DNA of 64,000 nt from Diplosphaera chodatii (Eukaryota; Chlorophyta; Trebouxiophyceae; Prasiolales; Stichococcaceae): NCBI GenBank assembly GCA_032358165.1, contig JAALGY010000038.1, positions 992,001 to 1,056,000 of the forward strand, given 5' to 3'. Below, in pieces: positions 41,689 to 56,500 of the stretch; position 1 is the first letter of the stretch; each line of letters opens with the position of its first letter. A program made the translations under genes and the position numbers. Under the pieces are notes generated by a model. The model was given only the letters and a program-made list of their open reading frames with translations, did no database searches and was not told the origin of the DNA.

Positions 41689-44600
41689 ATGGACACGCAG
41701 GAAGCGACACACCCGCCGCAGGCTGCCTTTGTGGAGCAGCTGCGGGCCAGGCATGCCACCTCGAAGCAGCCAGAGTCGCAGGCCATCGTCGCGGTCTTGT
41801 CAGCCATTGTCGATGTGCTCAGTTCGCAAAGACTGCAGCCGACACCAGTTTCCGTGTTTGCCGCCGTGGTGTCCTCGCTGTCAACAGGCGGATCGCAGAC
41901 CGATCCGCAGGTATCGACTGCAAGCCGCCAGACTTGTCGACACCTATAATGCCCACATATCCGGCTGCGGAATGCACAGGCTATATACAGGAGGGTTGTG
42001 ACAGGCCGTGATGTTTTGCGCAGACGACGGCAGCTCTGTGTACCGTGCTGTCGGTGGCGCTGGAGCGGCTGCCGGAGGCATTCCTGCGTTCCAACTTCAG
42101 TTCAGCCGCCTCGACGGTGGAAGCGGTCATCGAGCAACATCGTGAAGATGTGAGATTGCTGTTGAAGGCAAACCTTGAAGACTATCGGAAGGTTGTTGCA
42201 TGTGGTATTGACGGCTGCCGGCGTAACTGACCCTGAAACATGGGTGGTCATGCAGGCGGGTGTACTCAAGCCTGCAGTGGCGAGCCTGAGCTACCTCTTG
42301 GCAGCAGCGGATTTCAGCGACTGGCCGTCTGCTGCGCGGCCTTTTGCACTTCTGCTCAGTTTTGCCACCAACCTGCGGCCGAAGGTCCGCAAGCGTGCTC
42401 ACGATGGCATGGTCCAGGTTCTGGTCGCCCTGCAGCACACCCAAGCTCTGCAGCCAGCCAGCGCAGCAGTTCTGCAGGGTAAGCTGCTCGCCAGCATCAC
42501 ATCCTGACCAACATGGTGCACTGTAGAACTGCATCTAGCTACCACCACTCTGATGCTGCTGCTGCATCCCTGCTCCTGCAGTCTGCAACCGGGTGTTACC
42601 GGGACCAGAGGCGGCTGTTCGCGCAGCGTCTGGCAGCACAAAGAAGTCAGATGCTGAGGCGCTGCTGCACCGGGCAGTCAACGATGCGCTGCACCTCCTG
42701 AGCCTGCTGCGCCTGGTGCGCATTGGCTTCCTGCACATCACTGGCACTGCAGCACGAGCAAATCCCCTAGATGTTGGTTGTGTCATCAGACAGGTGGCTT
42801 GCAATGCTGAGAGAGCGCTGTACACACTTACCTGACTACATACAATTCATCTGTGCTGCGAGGCTCGCCTGAGGTGCGCAGTCACCTGCAGGTGTTGCCA
42901 CTGTTGGCAGCGTCACCTGTGGTGCAAGTGTGTGAACGGCTGCTCAAGCTGTACCACCTGCACCAGCGCTTCCTCAGCCGCTCCGCCACAAGCGTGCTTT
43001 CAGCCGCAATGGCAGCATCTGACGCCAGGTGTGTTCCGTGCCTGTTTCTGGCACCAATGTGTGCATGGCCTCCTTCATCTTACAATTTTGCGATGCAACC
43101 TGGCAACCCTATGCACGTGTGAACCTACCCTGGCATGACAGCACTGGTCGGACATCGCAGGTGGCGCGCCAGTGACCTGGCAGATCTGCTGTCGGCGGTG
43201 TTGGGGCAGGAGAGCATGTGGGACCGGAAGGACGCTGACATCCTGCTGTCAGTGGCTCGCCTGCTCGAGGATGGGTTCACCAGGTCTGCCTTGCAAACCT
43301 CTTGCATCGCTCCGTCTGGGAGTCATCATCATGGAGCTGCATGAGCGGTATGCGGGTGTGTGCAGTGCACATCTGTGTAGTGAGATGCTGGCGATGCCAC
43401 CGCAGGCTGCACCAGCTGGATGCCAGCCTAGCAGCGACGCGCCTGCCGCAGGGCGCAGGTGTGCTGGTCAGCTTCTTGGCGGCAGAGCAGGAGGGTGTGC
43501 GCTTTGCTGCTGCTCAGGCGCTGCAAGCCATCCTGTGCACTTGCCTTGATGCCAAGGTCAGCCCTGGCTCTAACGCTGTGACGATAGGCCACCCTTGAAG
43601 TCGCCTGTGCATGGCAAGTATGTCAGGACCACTGGCACTGCTCCATGTCAGTGCCGCACCCCTCAGCTCCTCCTTTCAACCCTGGCCACGCAGACGGTGT
43701 CAGATGCGGTCAGCCGTGCCTCGCTGCCTGGCTCAAAACCCTCGGTGGCGCAGTCGGTTGTGGCCGCCGTGACAGGCGCCCTGGCAGCCCGCTACCAGGA
43801 CTCATGGCCCCACGCAATGGCAGGTGTGCCTGCCGTGACGGCCACTGGTCCACCATGTTTCAGTGCCAGGCGGCTGGCAGACGAACCTGACAGCCTCTGC
43901 TGTTCATTGTGCAGTCGCGACGGAGCTGCTGGCAGTGCTGGGGCCTACAGGCGCGCCGCTCGCAGCCCCGCTGCTGGCGCGCCTGGACGAGATCGCCGGT
44001 GATACAGCAGCTGCGGAGGATGAAGACGAACCCGACGGCGGCCTGGCCGACCTGGCGGCGGCCCGGCGGGGGGCGGAGGGCGCCCTGGGCGCCGCGGTCA
44101 GGTCGCTGGGGCCCGAGGCCGTGCTCGACACCCTGCCGCTGCGCCTGGAGGAGGTGTGTCTCACGATTCCTGGCACTGTGAACCACCCTGGCTGCATTGG
44201 CACTTTGATTAGCCACTCTCTGCAACCACATTGAGCTCAGGCAAAAACTTGAGGCCAGCGGAGTGGTGTCTTCGTTGCAGACCCTGGCTTCCCTGGGACT
44301 CATCCCCCGGACGTGTGCTGCAGGGCATCAACGGCTCTGGCGAGGCGCGCACCTGGCTCCTGCCGCTGGTGCGGCAGCACACACGCGGCGCGCGCCTGGG
44401 CTACTGGGGCAGCAAGCTGCTGCCGGCGGCCCGCGCCTGCGGAGGGCTGGCTGCTGCAGCAGAGAGGGGCGGGCCCAGCCACCAGCACCAGGTGGTGATG
44501 AGCGCCTGAGGCGCAGAGCTTGGGGGCGCCGCTGGAAGGCGCTGCTCTAATCTGCACCTCGATGGCACCTTGACACATGCTGACGGTCGCGTGCTGGTGC

Positions 44601-47600
44601 TGCAACAGGCGCTGCAGTGCCGGGCGCTGGAGCTGCAGCTGTGGGCGACGCTGCCGTCCTTCTGCTCCTGGGCGGCCGACACCAGCACAGCATTCCCGTG
44701 CGTGTGGCATGTCACCATCAAACCGCTCAATCAATCATGTGTAGTCCGCACGCTTGAACTGCCAAAAGTTACATGTGCCAGGAGATGATGATACAAAACA
44801 TGTCTTCTTTCCACAGAAAGATGCTGTTTCCATCACAAAGCCGTGTTGACAACAACGCAACATGTCTGATCCTGGCCGTGCTAGTTTTGATTACTAGTTT
44901 GCATTGAACCAGCCAATCTTCTTGTGTGGTAGCACTGGCATGGCGATGATGTCACTAACAACATGCAGGATTAACCAACGGATCACAAGGACGACACACT
45001 ATGTTCCTGAGCCATGCCGAATGTTGCCACCACCCTTGTTGAGCGCGTCGATGACGAAGCAAATGTTGTTGAGATCTGAGATAGGCCTTGCGGCCATGTG
45101 AAGATCACACACATTGTCACTACCACTGAGACGTGTCACATTGTTGTGTGACTGCAGTGGTAGCTCTGAAAGTGCTGTGTGTTCAAAGCGGTCACAACTG
45201 GGCGCAGGGCACACGTGGCTCTCCTGGGCGCGGCCTTCCAAAGTCGGCAGGACCTGCGGCCGGCCATCTGCCATGCGCTGCAGACGCTGTGCTTGCAAAA
45301 CAGGGCAGCCCTCAAGGTCTGCGCAGCTGCCTGCCATGCGGCGCAGAACCGTCGAGTATAAACACAATGTCAATATTGCATGACAAAGCCAGTTCCAGAT
45401 GGATGGGCAACACACGCCCCGCTGTGCAGGCTGCTGGCGCCACGGAGCTGATCGGGCCGGGCGACCCTCCAGGGCATCATGCTCAGGCAGAGGAAGCACA
45501 CGATGACGATGGCACCCCAGCAGCCGTGCATCCTGATGTGCCCGCCAGCTACACTGTGGAGCTTGCCACGAGGTGTTTTTGCACGCACCTGAGCTCTGGC
45601 CTGCTGCCGCACTTTGGTGCTCATGTTTTTATTTACTACCATGCGCAGCTCGGACCATCGTCATGACAAAGATAGGGCATGTCCCTCTTCCTGCTTGATT
45701 TGACAACACCATGTGCTGCAGGAATGTGGAAGCACTCCGTGCCTCTGCAATGAGTTGGGTGCCCGTGCTGTGTGCCGCCTTTGTGGAGGCAGCACCAGAG
45801 GCGCGTGGGCCCCTCGGCGAAGCACTTGCTGCTTACGCCTGCATCTGCGCGCCCGACATGGTGGCAGGCTTCTTCCGAACAGCAGTCCAGAAGCTCATCA
45901 AGGTGCCCCGCTGTGTCGTGCGAGACATGCTGCGGGTGCTTGTCGGAGTCTGCGCGCGCTGCAGCGACACATCAATCGCTTCCTTGTGTGCATCGCTGTC
46001 ATTCGAGCAGCGTGTAATGGTGCCATCATGTTTGCTCACCTGAGCAGCCTCGCTGTGGCGCACAGGTGGTGAACGATGCGGCGGCAGCAGAGGTGCCGGC
46101 AGATGCGGTTCGCGAGGGCGGTGACACGCCCGCCGCCCAACGCGGGACATTTCTCGACCTGGCTCTGTGCCTGGCGGGGGGCCTCAGCGATGCCGGCCTC
46201 GCAACGCTGTTCAAAACTGCTGCGCTTGGCCTGCCGGTGGGTGCTCTGCAGCTGCTCGTGTAATTGAAGGTGCTGCTCGCATTGTACCTGGAAGCCAGGC
46301 GCCATCTGCCGCGCTGGCAACCCTCCCTCGCTAGTAGTCGAATGAGATATCATACTCAGGACGTCATGCGTCCTGCTTCGTGCTGGCAGGACAAGGACAG
46401 CGGGGTGCAGAAGAAGTCGTACAAGGTGGTGGCCTACCTGTGCGAGTCACGGCCAGGCTTCATCCGCGCCAACCTGCAGGTGTGCGCCATCCACTTTGAA
46501 GTACAGTCTGTCACCGATGGCAGCTGGACATGCGGATGCCCAACTCAGTGCAATGATGATCAACTGGACTGTCCCTAATTGAGTGCTTCGCACAGCGAGG
46601 TGTCATGAGAATGCCATCCTTAAATACTCTATCCGAGCACTGGGCCTGAACCCTGCAGACTGCATATCGATGTCTCTGCTTTGTGACGGTCGAGTCATTT
46701 GTGAGTGTCACATCAGTAGACTGTGTTGCAACCTGCAGGCGGTGCTGCAGGCGCTGCTCAGCAGCACTAAGGGGGTGTCTTCAGCAGCGCGCCGCTTCCG
46801 GCTGCGGTGCCTGAAGTCCGTCATCCTGCTGCTGGACGCCAGTCCAAACCTGGACTTTGACCTTGGCCCAAGCGAAGCAGCTGACGCGGCTGCTATGCTG
46901 ACGCCACAAGAGAAGCGCCAGCAGGTGCGTGCCTTGCATATGTTGCTTGAAAAGATCAGGCTGCAGGCACCAATGCTTGCTGTGAGCATATGTTGACTTG
47001 AGGTGGTGTCCATCGACAGTGTCATCGATGCAGAGCACTGTACAGCGCCATTCATCTTGAAGTAAGCTCATGCATGCCGCAGTTGATGGCGAGTCTCGTG
47101 GGAGAGATCGTGCTGGCATGCAAGGAGGTGAACCAAAAGACGCGCTCCGCTGCAAATGATGTCCTCGTGGACATTGCGCACGCCATGCACGAGTCGGTGC
47201 CCCCCAGCCTCGACCCTGGTGCGTCACATGAAACACTGCAACATGTGTGCAGAGTCATCTGACTACACAGCGTAGGCTCGTTGTTTGCTGTGCGTCATGG
47301 GCAGCGTGAGTGCGACCCCTCCCGCTGTAGGTGGTCCCTGATGGTATAGTTGGCTGTATGCATGTCATCTTGCACATGTCAGCACGAGGCCCTGCATCGC
47401 CGCCACAGGCGCGCCGCCGGGCGGGCTGCGGGTGCTGTTCACCATGGTGCTGGGCGGCATGGTGGGGGAGTCGCCACACATGGTGGCCGCGGCCGTGATG
47501 GCCCTCGCGCGCCTGCTGTACGAGTTTGGCGGCGCCCTGGCCGCCTCGGTGCCGGAGCTCATGCCCGCCGCGCTGTCGCTGCTGCGGTCGCGGGCGCGCG

Positions 47601-50194
47601 AGGTCGTCAAGGCCGTCCTCGGCTTCCTGAAGGTCCGCCTCTGCCCTGCAACTGCAGGCTCTGCCGAATGTGTGGATAGTGGTTTTGCCTACGTTAGGCA
47701 CGGCTCTCTTGGTGTGCAGCGTTCCAGTCTCGGATCAAACCCCGGACTTGGCTGCATGACCCTCCCATGCTTGCATCTCAACCACCAGGCTGTCTCGCAT
47801 TGCACGGCAGCTCGGCAAGGTGATGCGTACAGGGACACCATGCGTCGCCGCACTCCCTGGCTGGGCAGCCTTCCTGCCAGCCGCTGGGATGCTGCAGTCT
47901 GTGCTGCTCGAAGGAGGGCGCAGTCTGCGTTGGCGCTGACACTTTACAACCCAGCAACACTCGGATCATCGATACGAGACGTGTCGCAAGTCACGAAAAG
48001 GGGTCAGACAGGTTGTACAGATTGACTGAAGCAACCAGCCGGGATCACACCTTTGATGTGCCATCGATCCCTGGCGCACAGGTGGTGGCGATGCGGCTGC
48101 CGGTGGAGGCGCTGCAGCCGCAGCTGGGTCCCATCCTGGAGGGCGTCCTCCTCTGGGCCGCAGACTCCAAGAACAAGTTCAAGCTCAAGGTAGGAATGTC
48201 GGCTGATGGCCGCCACCTGCTGTGCTGCGTGTTGATACTTGCATTGGCTGTGACGGGGCAGCATTACTGCGAGCATCGCGTACATGCATACATCGCAGTG
48301 TACGTACAGTTGCAATCAAGTCACATGGGTGCACGCATGCACAGGTGCGCTTGATTGTTGAGAAGCTGGCGCGGCGGTGCGGCTACGATGCCGTGGAGGC
48401 TGCCATGCCTGAGAGTGACACCAAGTTGCTGACCCACATCCGCAAAGAGCGTGCACACAAGGCCGCCAAGAAGGCTGGCGCTGCAGCCACCGAGGTGAAC
48501 CGAAGGCCTATTGCCTCAGAAACCTCGGTAGATTGCAGTTTGGCAATGCGTTGTTGTGCACGGCTTGGCGATGATGACTCCAAACTCTCTTTCTGACCTT
48601 CATGAGGATTCAACAGACTACAATTCGCTGAGCCAAGCAGCACAACGCAGCACTTGCAGCAGTACCCCACGTCGATTTGAGTGTTCAGGGTGAATCACGC
48701 ATTCTGCTGCACTGCAGGCTGGTGACTTCGAGGCGGTTGCTCACGATGCGCGGTCACAGCGCACTGTCGGGGGCCGCACAGCCCGCCGCCAGGCGTGGGC
48801 TGAGAACGACGTGTTTTCGGACTCGGAGGGCGAGGGAGCACCGTCGGTGAGCTGGTCCGCCGTTGCCATGCCTGTACCACATTGCTCGGGTCATGATGCC
48901 TGCATTGCAGTGCGTGTCAGCTTGGGCTGTGCATGCATGCTTGGCGGCCGTGGGTAACACTCCCGGCACCCTATGCGCAGAGGGCCGCTAGCCGGGCTGG
49001 CGGCTTGGGGCGCGGGGCTGCCTCTGCGGCCAGGACTGCCAAGTCGGTCAAGCAACGGGGCGGCGTGCGTGTGCCGGTCGCCATGGGGGATGGCGTCGCC
49101 GACCTGCTGGATGCGGGTGGGCCTGCGACTCTGCGCATCTGCGTGACATTCCCGGCTTGCACATCCAGCTGGTGGCCGGGTCAGCCGTGATGCATGTGCG
49201 CTGCATCCTGCGCCAGGTGCTGCGCGGCAGCTGATGCGGAGCGCGGCCAGCCGAGACCGTGCGCAGCCGGCCATGGACGACTTCACCCGCGACATGGGCG
49301 GCCGCATGGTCATCAAGGTACGCTGCGCTGCGGCTGCGCGGGAGCTTGCCACGCCTGCTACACCTCAGAAGCGGCAGCTGGTCGTCACGTGAGTGTTCTG
49401 CTGGCATGCATGGTGACGCTGCAGCAGACCCGGCTGCTCATCTGCCTGCAGGACGATGAGCAGGATGCCTTCGTTCCCACCGGGAAGGGCGCCAGGAAGC
49501 GCAAGGGCACGCTCACGGCAGAGGACTTTGACGACGATGATGACAGCGATGGCGGCCTGGCCGGCGGCGGCAGGTGACACTGCATGCCTGGCTCATTACT
49601 GGACCGAACGTCCTGTCCACCACTGCCCTGTGCTCACGGTCACACTGCGATTGGTCAAACGTGCAGTGCCAGATTTACAACAAACATGCTCGGATGTGAC
49701 AATTGATGCATGCAGGGGCGTGCGCTTCGCACCGTCAGCAGCCGGCAAGTCGTTTGATGGCCGCAGCACTTTTGAGGGCAGATCGGTGGCGGGCCGCAGC
49801 ACGGCCTCACGTGCCTCCGCCAAAAGCAGCACGCGCGGCGACCAGCACAGCGGCAACAGGCGCGTGGCGAGCACGCATGTTGGTACATACCCCTTGCTGC
49901 GTGGGCGGTTGTCTGCAAACAATCATGCAGCTTACGGCCACATAGTGAGCGACGTATCTGACATAGGGCACGAAACGGTCAAAATGCAGGTTCAAGGCGA
50001 AGAAGGGCGGCGGCGATGTCAAGGGCGGCAGCAAGGTGGAGCCCTACGCCTACTGGCCCCTGGACCGCAAGCTGCTCAACAGGCGGCCCGGCAAGACAGC
50101 GTCCGCCAAGTCGAGCCTCGCAACCGTCATCGGCCAGAAGCCTGCAGCAGCACCGGGGGGGCGAGCGCCAAAGCGGAGGCGTAAAACCCAATAG
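41689..50194 (+). CDS. RRP12: RRP12-like HEAT-repeat ribosome biogenesis/export factor
   Basis: Karyopherin-like HEAT protein needed for maturation and export of both pre-ribosomal subunits. The largest gene here, about 8.5 kb with some two dozen exons. The start is the ATG of exon 41689-41910 (MDTQEATHPPQ). Recognisable stretches in order: LRPKVRKRAHDGMVQVL (42390), HEAT helices through 43000-44500, and RAHVALLGAAFQSRQDLRPA (45200). Then VQKKSYKVVAYLCESRPGFI (46410), IVLACKEVNQKTRSAANDVL (47110) and LFTMVLGGMVGESPHMVAAA (47440). These are typical of the NUC173/HEAT region. The C terminus has IVEKLARRCGYDAVEAAMPE (48350), an acidic patch (DDEQDAFVPTGKGARKRKG, 49450), Ser/Arg/Gly-rich repeats (49720-49850) and the conserved EPYAYWPLDRKLLNRRPG before the stop at 50194. 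Exon edges in 43000-46000 were not all settled; one intron near 44800-45150 is long and relatively AT-rich. Confidence 0.95.
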
Positions 50195-50540
50195 ACAAAT
50201 CGGTGGTGAAAGAAGTCGAACAGCTGGTCTGCTTGTCTAACAATTTCAGTGGTTTTGCCTTCATTTATTTCAAGTTTCCTGGCACATGCCTGTTCACTGG
50301 TCAGACGCTGATGTTGAGTGCCACAGGTCCATGCTAGCGTACATTTTACATATCACGTTGATTTGCTCTGCATTTGACTCAAGGGCAACATGGCTGCAAC
50401 CACCCAGCCTGGCTCACAACCTGCTGCGATCATGAACCTAGTGAGCAAATTACTGCATGACGAATGGTGAGAGCGCTCTGCTTACCACTTCCTATGATTG
50501 GCCCTTGCCACGCAGCCCGTGTGTCGCTCCAGATCTGACG
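50195..50540. other. Intergenic between convergent RRP12 and SMP gene
   Basis: A 346-bp gap between facing stop codons, lower in GC, presumably both 3' UTRs. No gene or repeat seen. Confidence 0.5.
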
Positions 50541-53500
50541 CTAGCTCTGGTCGGCGGCGCTGGAGCGGGGCGGCTGCGGATGGCTCGCCCCCTCTCGTGC
50601 ACCGCCCGGCTGCTGCACCTTGCCGAGGTTCAGGGCCAGCCCGCGCGTTGCATCAGCTAGCCGCTCCTGTTGCTTGCTGACAAAACCCTCGAACTTGTCC
50701 GACATGCTGCCAGAGGCAAACCACCGTGGCTTGCCCTGCTGACTGGCCCTGAAGGAGAACACACATCGCAGCGTGATTGTCAAGAGGAAGCAGGGGCTGC
50801 ATGCCGTGCAGACGAGACAGAAAGCAGAGAGCAAGGTACATCACCGCACCTGGCGGGCACAGGGGGCGCCGCTCTGCTGCTGCCTCTGCTCGCAGCGCCG
50901 CCCTGGCCGTCCGAGCCGGCGGCCGATGCCTTCGACCACTGGTGGCCTGCATACTCGTCTGTGGGCGTGTGGGCCGGCGCCACGAGGTGACCCATCTCCG
51001 CTGTTGCAGATGTCGGGCTTGCACCTGCACAGCAGCATGCAAAGGCATGCCTCGGGCTGCGCATGCACCGCGGCAGGGTGTGCAGGCTGGGAACCCATGG
51101 CGGAACATGTCCATGGTCATGCTGCCACAGTGAAACGTCACCTTCGACTTGTGAGCCAGCAGCCGCCCGCCTGCTGCCTGCCTCCTGACTGTCACCAGCA
51201 TCTGACACTGAGACGCGCAGCTTCGGCAGCTGACTGGTGTTCCCTCCTGCAAGACATGAGCAACATCTCACATGCCAAGGATGCTGGCTGACCGCAGCGC
51301 ATCGACTGAGCATGTAGAATGGCGTGGCATCGCTCACCTGCGTCACCGTGCGGGTGTGGCAACGACGCTGAGCGCTGACGCATTGCATCCAGGCCGGACG
51401 CCTGCTGCACCTGGTCTGCAGCCGGGCTGCTGGGTTCTGACAATGGGCCAGCAGCCGGCGGCTCTGGGGCGCGCGGCGTACAGGCCCGCGTGGCCAGCAG
51501 CGACAGCTCCACCTCCTGCGGCTCATCGGGCGGCGGTGGCTGCGACGGCCTTGGCAGCAGCTTTGTGGGCGAGCCCGGCAGGGTGATTCGAGCGGCGCCC
51601 TCCACTGCAGGCTCAGCACGCCTGCTGCGTGACGGCTGCTGGCTGCTGCCTGAGGCGAGTGCAGCACCACTGGCTGGCTGCTGCTGGGTTGTCGCACGGC
51701 TGCTGGTCTCTGCGCTGTTTGCTGCAGAGGTGCCCTGACTGTGCGCCTGCCTCTGCGCTGCATCCACGACGGTGCGGAAGGCACTGCCCTTCTCGCCCGA
51801 CTGCAGATGCCAGCAATGCAGGCCAGATTCGAGCAAGGAGGCCTGTGGCATCCATGGATGCATGCTGCAGTCAGACATGCGCTGTACATGTTACAAGGAG
51901 TGGAGCACAGTGAGCTACCGGGGCAGATGCAGCGGCGTCCGCCTGTGCACAGGGGCTGCGGTCGCGCTCGGAGGACCCTTGCGATGCTAGCATCTGCAGC
52001 CGAGCGTGATGTCATGTAGTGAGAAGCTGTCATCTTCTATCGAGGATGCGCAACACGACTCGTGCATGCGCCTGGGGGCAGCAGCAGCAGCAGCAGCAGC
52101 AGCGGCAGCGGCGGCAGCGAGCACTGTGGTTGGCACCTCGGCTGTGGCGCGCAGCGCCGCCAGGTTGGTGGGCGGCTGCCGCGGGGCGCGATCGCCGCCC
52201 AGCGCCGCCAGGATGTGGGCGCCCGCCTGCCCCTTTGCCACCAGCGCATCCACCTCCTCGCCTGCAGTGTTCCGCACAGAGCACCCTCGAGGCTGGCTGC
52301 AGTCATCACGGCAGCCGGGCTCGATCTGGCTCCACATCTGTGTCATGCGGTGGCTTGCAGGGTCGTCAGAACCCAGGTCCAATGCTTCCACCTGCTTCGG
52401 ACTTGGCCCTTGGCAGCGGGAGTGCGACATCTGGGCTGTCGTAGGGGATGAGGCCGGGCAGCCGCATGTCCGAGCACGCCGGATACATCATGTTCTTTGT
52501 GATGCTACGCTTGAGCTTGTTCTCGATCCATTGACTGGCGCGCGCAGCCTGCGCTGTCGACTTGAGCATCCTGCTGCCCACCTGTGCACATGCATCACGA
52601 ACAGTCGAGTTCACCCTGCGGATGGGTCCAGCTTGACAGAAAGGACAGCAGTCCTACACTCTGGACCCAGCCAAGCACGAGAGCGTCGACACACACGGTG
52701 GGTGTCGTCTGTTTTGAGCAGCTGGGGGCGGACCACGGGCTTGGCTGTCAGGTTGAGCTCCCGCAGCGATGTGAACGCGCTCCAGAGGCGGTCCCCAGGC
52801 GGCGGCGGCAGCCACGCCAGCATCGTGCCATCAATGCTGCTGATGCGCACCTTCAGGCGCAGTGGTATCCTGCAAGGGGAGGCGGTACATGCGGCACGGT
52901 TCACCCGTCCGAGATCCTTCCAGCGGGACTCACGTCCATCGCATGACTGCCATTCTGCGCAAACCAGCAAGGGCGTTGCAAGCATCGGCAGCCTCAGACG
53001 CACTGTGAGATGGACTTGGCTGCAGAGTCGGCCATCCGCCGGATCTGCGACGCCGCTGCTTTGCGCATGGCACCAACGTCCAGCAGCCTGCGCCGTCTGC
53101 CCCTGCCCCTTTTGTCAGCTGGCGCATCCAACAGGGATGGCACGTCATCTGCAGTTGCAGATGGAAACTGAGCATGGACACTAGCTGGTATCGTGTCTGA
53201 TTGTGACCCAAAGCTATCAACGACAACAGTGAACTGCCCAGGCTCATGATTGAACTGCCGCGATGGCGCATCCGACTGTGGAAACTATAATCTGGCAAGG
53301 TGTATCACCGTCGGTCGCGTCTTCCTCCTCCGAGGCCAAAGCAGGCTCAGCATGTTCATTGGCAGCCTCCCCGCCAAAGTGACCAATTGCCTCGTCAAAC
53401 TGCGACCAGGCTGTGGAGGACCGCAGGTCCACCTTCGTCTCAACAATCACCCACGCGTCGCCTGCAGGACAGCGTGGCTCGATGAGGGGCCAGGTGCAGC

Positions 53501-56500
53501 AAGCCATTCGTTGTGCATGGGCTGTGAGGCGCGTCAGGCAAGCACCCAGCGGAAAGACACAGACCGCGGTATGAGATGTCCAGCAGGAATTGCGGCCAGA
53601 TGGCGCCGCTGGGCGTCGGCAGCGCCCGGAAATTGTTCACTTCCGGCACCGAGCGCCCCACACAGATGTCCACGACCTGGCCACACACAGTGGTCAGGGC
53701 GAAGCTCTTGGGTCGCACAACGCTACAGGGACCCAGTGGCGTTGTTGCTGTAATACTCACCATACTGTCCACAACGACCTTCGGCCTGGCAAGAGCTCGT
53801 AGCCTACCTTGAGGCGGTCGATGTACGCTGGGTAGCGCAGCTGATCCAACTTGCGCTGGACGTAGCTCGCTGCAGCGTCGCGGAAGGAGGGCATGCGCAA
53901 CAAGTCGAACGCGACGCGGGTGATCAGCATGTTGGCAGCAGCCTCCACAGGCTCCCGCGGTCCCGCCCAGGTGTCCTCAGGCGCCTGCCAACCGACATAG
54001 ATGCAACATATGCACACACGAGGAGCGTGAATCGTCGTAGGGATCTGCAGGTTGTTGGAAAGGCGTACCAGCCGTGTTGTGTGCAGCACTAGCAGCAGCG
54101 ACAGGTAGACTGAAATCCCTGCACTTACACCCCACTCACCGCTTTGGCTGGCTGACCGGCCGCTTTCCCATTGGCAGCTCCTGCCGTCGGCGAGGCACCA
54201 GGCACATCGCCACGTCCATTTGCACCGCCCGTCGGCCTGCCTGCTGGCGGCTGCTGCGGGGGCTGGGCTGTGCTGGACGGGGCGCGCGGCGGCAGGTGCT
54301 GCCCCAGCGGACTGGCACCGTGACTGCCTGGAGCATAGCCATGTCTGCTGACATTGCCGTTGCCTGTCACAGCTGACTGCTGAGCAGCGACTGGCCCCTG
54401 ATCCCAGGAGCCACGCTGTCCATGCTCCGCAGCCTCGTCATCAGACGACATGGGTGGGCCTGTGTACCGGAGGGCGGCCTTGGGGTCGTGAGACGTCAGG
54501 GAGCTGCTGTAAGAAACTGTATGCCATCATGTGACGGCAGGCTGTGCATGCAGATGGAGGATGACATACCTGCGCTGGAGCCAGATGCCGTGCGCTCTGC
54601 CGTGCTGCCCTCGACGTCCGAGTCGCCGTTGTTGGCTGCCACTTGGCTGGCGGCTGAGGCTGCTGGGCTTGGCCGCCCGGGGTTGCCCTTCACCGGGCCC
54701 GCCGTGTCATGCGGGGCCGCAGGGCTGGGGCCGCCGTCCTTCTGGCTGGCCGCTGGGCTAGATGGCAGGTGCACAGCCGCTGACGACTTGGGCTGGCACC
54801 ACAGCGCGTCCAAATCGTCTGGGTCCACTGCAACAATGCAGATGCAGATGTGGGTGCCAATGCCCGCACCTGCAAGTCATGCAGCAGGGGCTGGCAACGC
54901 AGGTCTGCTGAGCTCGCCTGTTGCCGCAGGCTCATTGCGTGTGCTCTTGCGGCTGGTGGCGCGACCACTTCGTCGGAAGCTGGCCTTGATCATACCCCAC
55001 CGGCCCCGCCGCTTGGCTGGCACCGTGTCATCATCATGTGATGCCTGCATCGTCACAGGAAGTGACTATCACTGTGCACCTGCCCTCAGGCCACAGTACT
55101 GAACACCCTGTGTTGCACATTGCCTTGCTCCTGCGGTAGACATTCTGCATCTCCGTTTCCGTACCTGCGGCAGGAGGTGCGGTATGCTGGATGCCATCCG
55201 CACGCTGGCTGAAAACGCGTCAAACATGCCCTCCACAGTCCGCGGCACACCGCCGCCAGTGGCGCCCCACAGCAGCACGCCATACCTGCCAGTGGCATCC
55301 AATGGGTCATTCGAGGCTCTGACGTCAAGAGGACCTCTGCGATGGAGGCTGTCAACACAGGCTGCGGGCGTCCGTGACAAGCTGCCACTCACCACTGCGT
55401 CTTCGTGAAACCATCAGAGGCAAACATGAAGAAGCTCTTCTGCTGTGACAGCAGCTCCTTGTCGGGGTGACTGATCTCCAGCGGACACTTCTTCCACCAC
55501 CTACACAGGTGCAGCCGTCGCAGTCAGTCGTGAAGACATTGCGAAGTGCACAGGGCAATTGTATCAATTCAAGCATCTTTTGAAAAGACAGCAAAAGCTG
55601 GAACACGTACTTGCTCTTGCCACGGAGGCCCTCTGTGGGGATGTGGATGCTGCAACCGGCGAGTGGCACCGTCACGACCGGCACATACTTGTTGTTGCTG
55701 GTTGCTGGCTTCTCCGCCAGAAACAGTGCGCCTCCTTTGGCCAATGCAAACCACTTGGTGGCAACCGCCTTTTCGCCCTCAGACTCGGGCGGCCAGTTCG
55801 CGAGCGCCTGTTGTGAATTCAGAGGTTCCATTGAGTGCAGTCTGACACCTATTGCTGGCTGCTGGTCGTACACCGTGCAGAACAGTGCCCCTGTTCCTGC
55901 CTCACCTCGTTGCGGTCGTACTTCTCGCTGGCCATTGTGTACACCCAGTCACTGAATTCGCCGTTGCGGGCGAGGGCTGGCGGCGGCCCGTCCCTGCCGC
56001 CCGCCATGGGAATCATGTCCTCAACCAGCTGGGCATATGTGACGCTCCCCTGCTTCGCCTGCTGTTTGGCTGCTTCTTCCGCATGTATCTGAGCGTCGCC
56101 GTGCGCCGCTGCTGCTGTTCCTGCTGCTGCCGCTGCACCTTTTGCACCAGGTTTCACAGGTGGTCCTGCCACCGGCTCTGACAGCATGTACCATGCTGCG
56201 ACCTGCGCATCAGATATCTCATCGCTGTCGACACGGAGGACGACACAGGCAGTCACTCAGGTCCTGCTGACATCACGGTCTTCGGCGACACAGGGCGCTC
56301 ACTGACACCACACCGTGGACCAGTATGTGCTCACCACAAGGGCGCCTGCTCCCAGAATGGTCAGCAGGCTGCCAAGCAGTAGGTGCAGCAGGGCGGTGAG
56401 CACGCCAAATGGCGCAAACAAAGCGGGCACGCATCGAAGGATGTACAGTGCCGCGGCACACCTGCATCGCCACACTTTTGTAGCGCACATGCTTGCAGGT

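Noticed and set aside
44790..45110. Possible transposon scrap inside RRP12 (minus-strand frame with NNICFVIDALNKGGG)
   Set aside because: It is a short frame with no family match. It is better explained as a longer, AT-richer intron.
50780..52033. 417-codon minus-strand frame
   Set aside because: It crosses what look like introns of the SMP gene. The neighbouring frame (51192-51878) has the more natural composition (GEKGSAFRTVVDAAQ), so the long frame is judged accidental, though this tail is poorly constrained.
52006..53184. 392-codon plus-strand frame
   Set aside because: Antisense to SMP-domain exons whose minus-strand translation matches the family; the low complexity comes from the GCA repeat.
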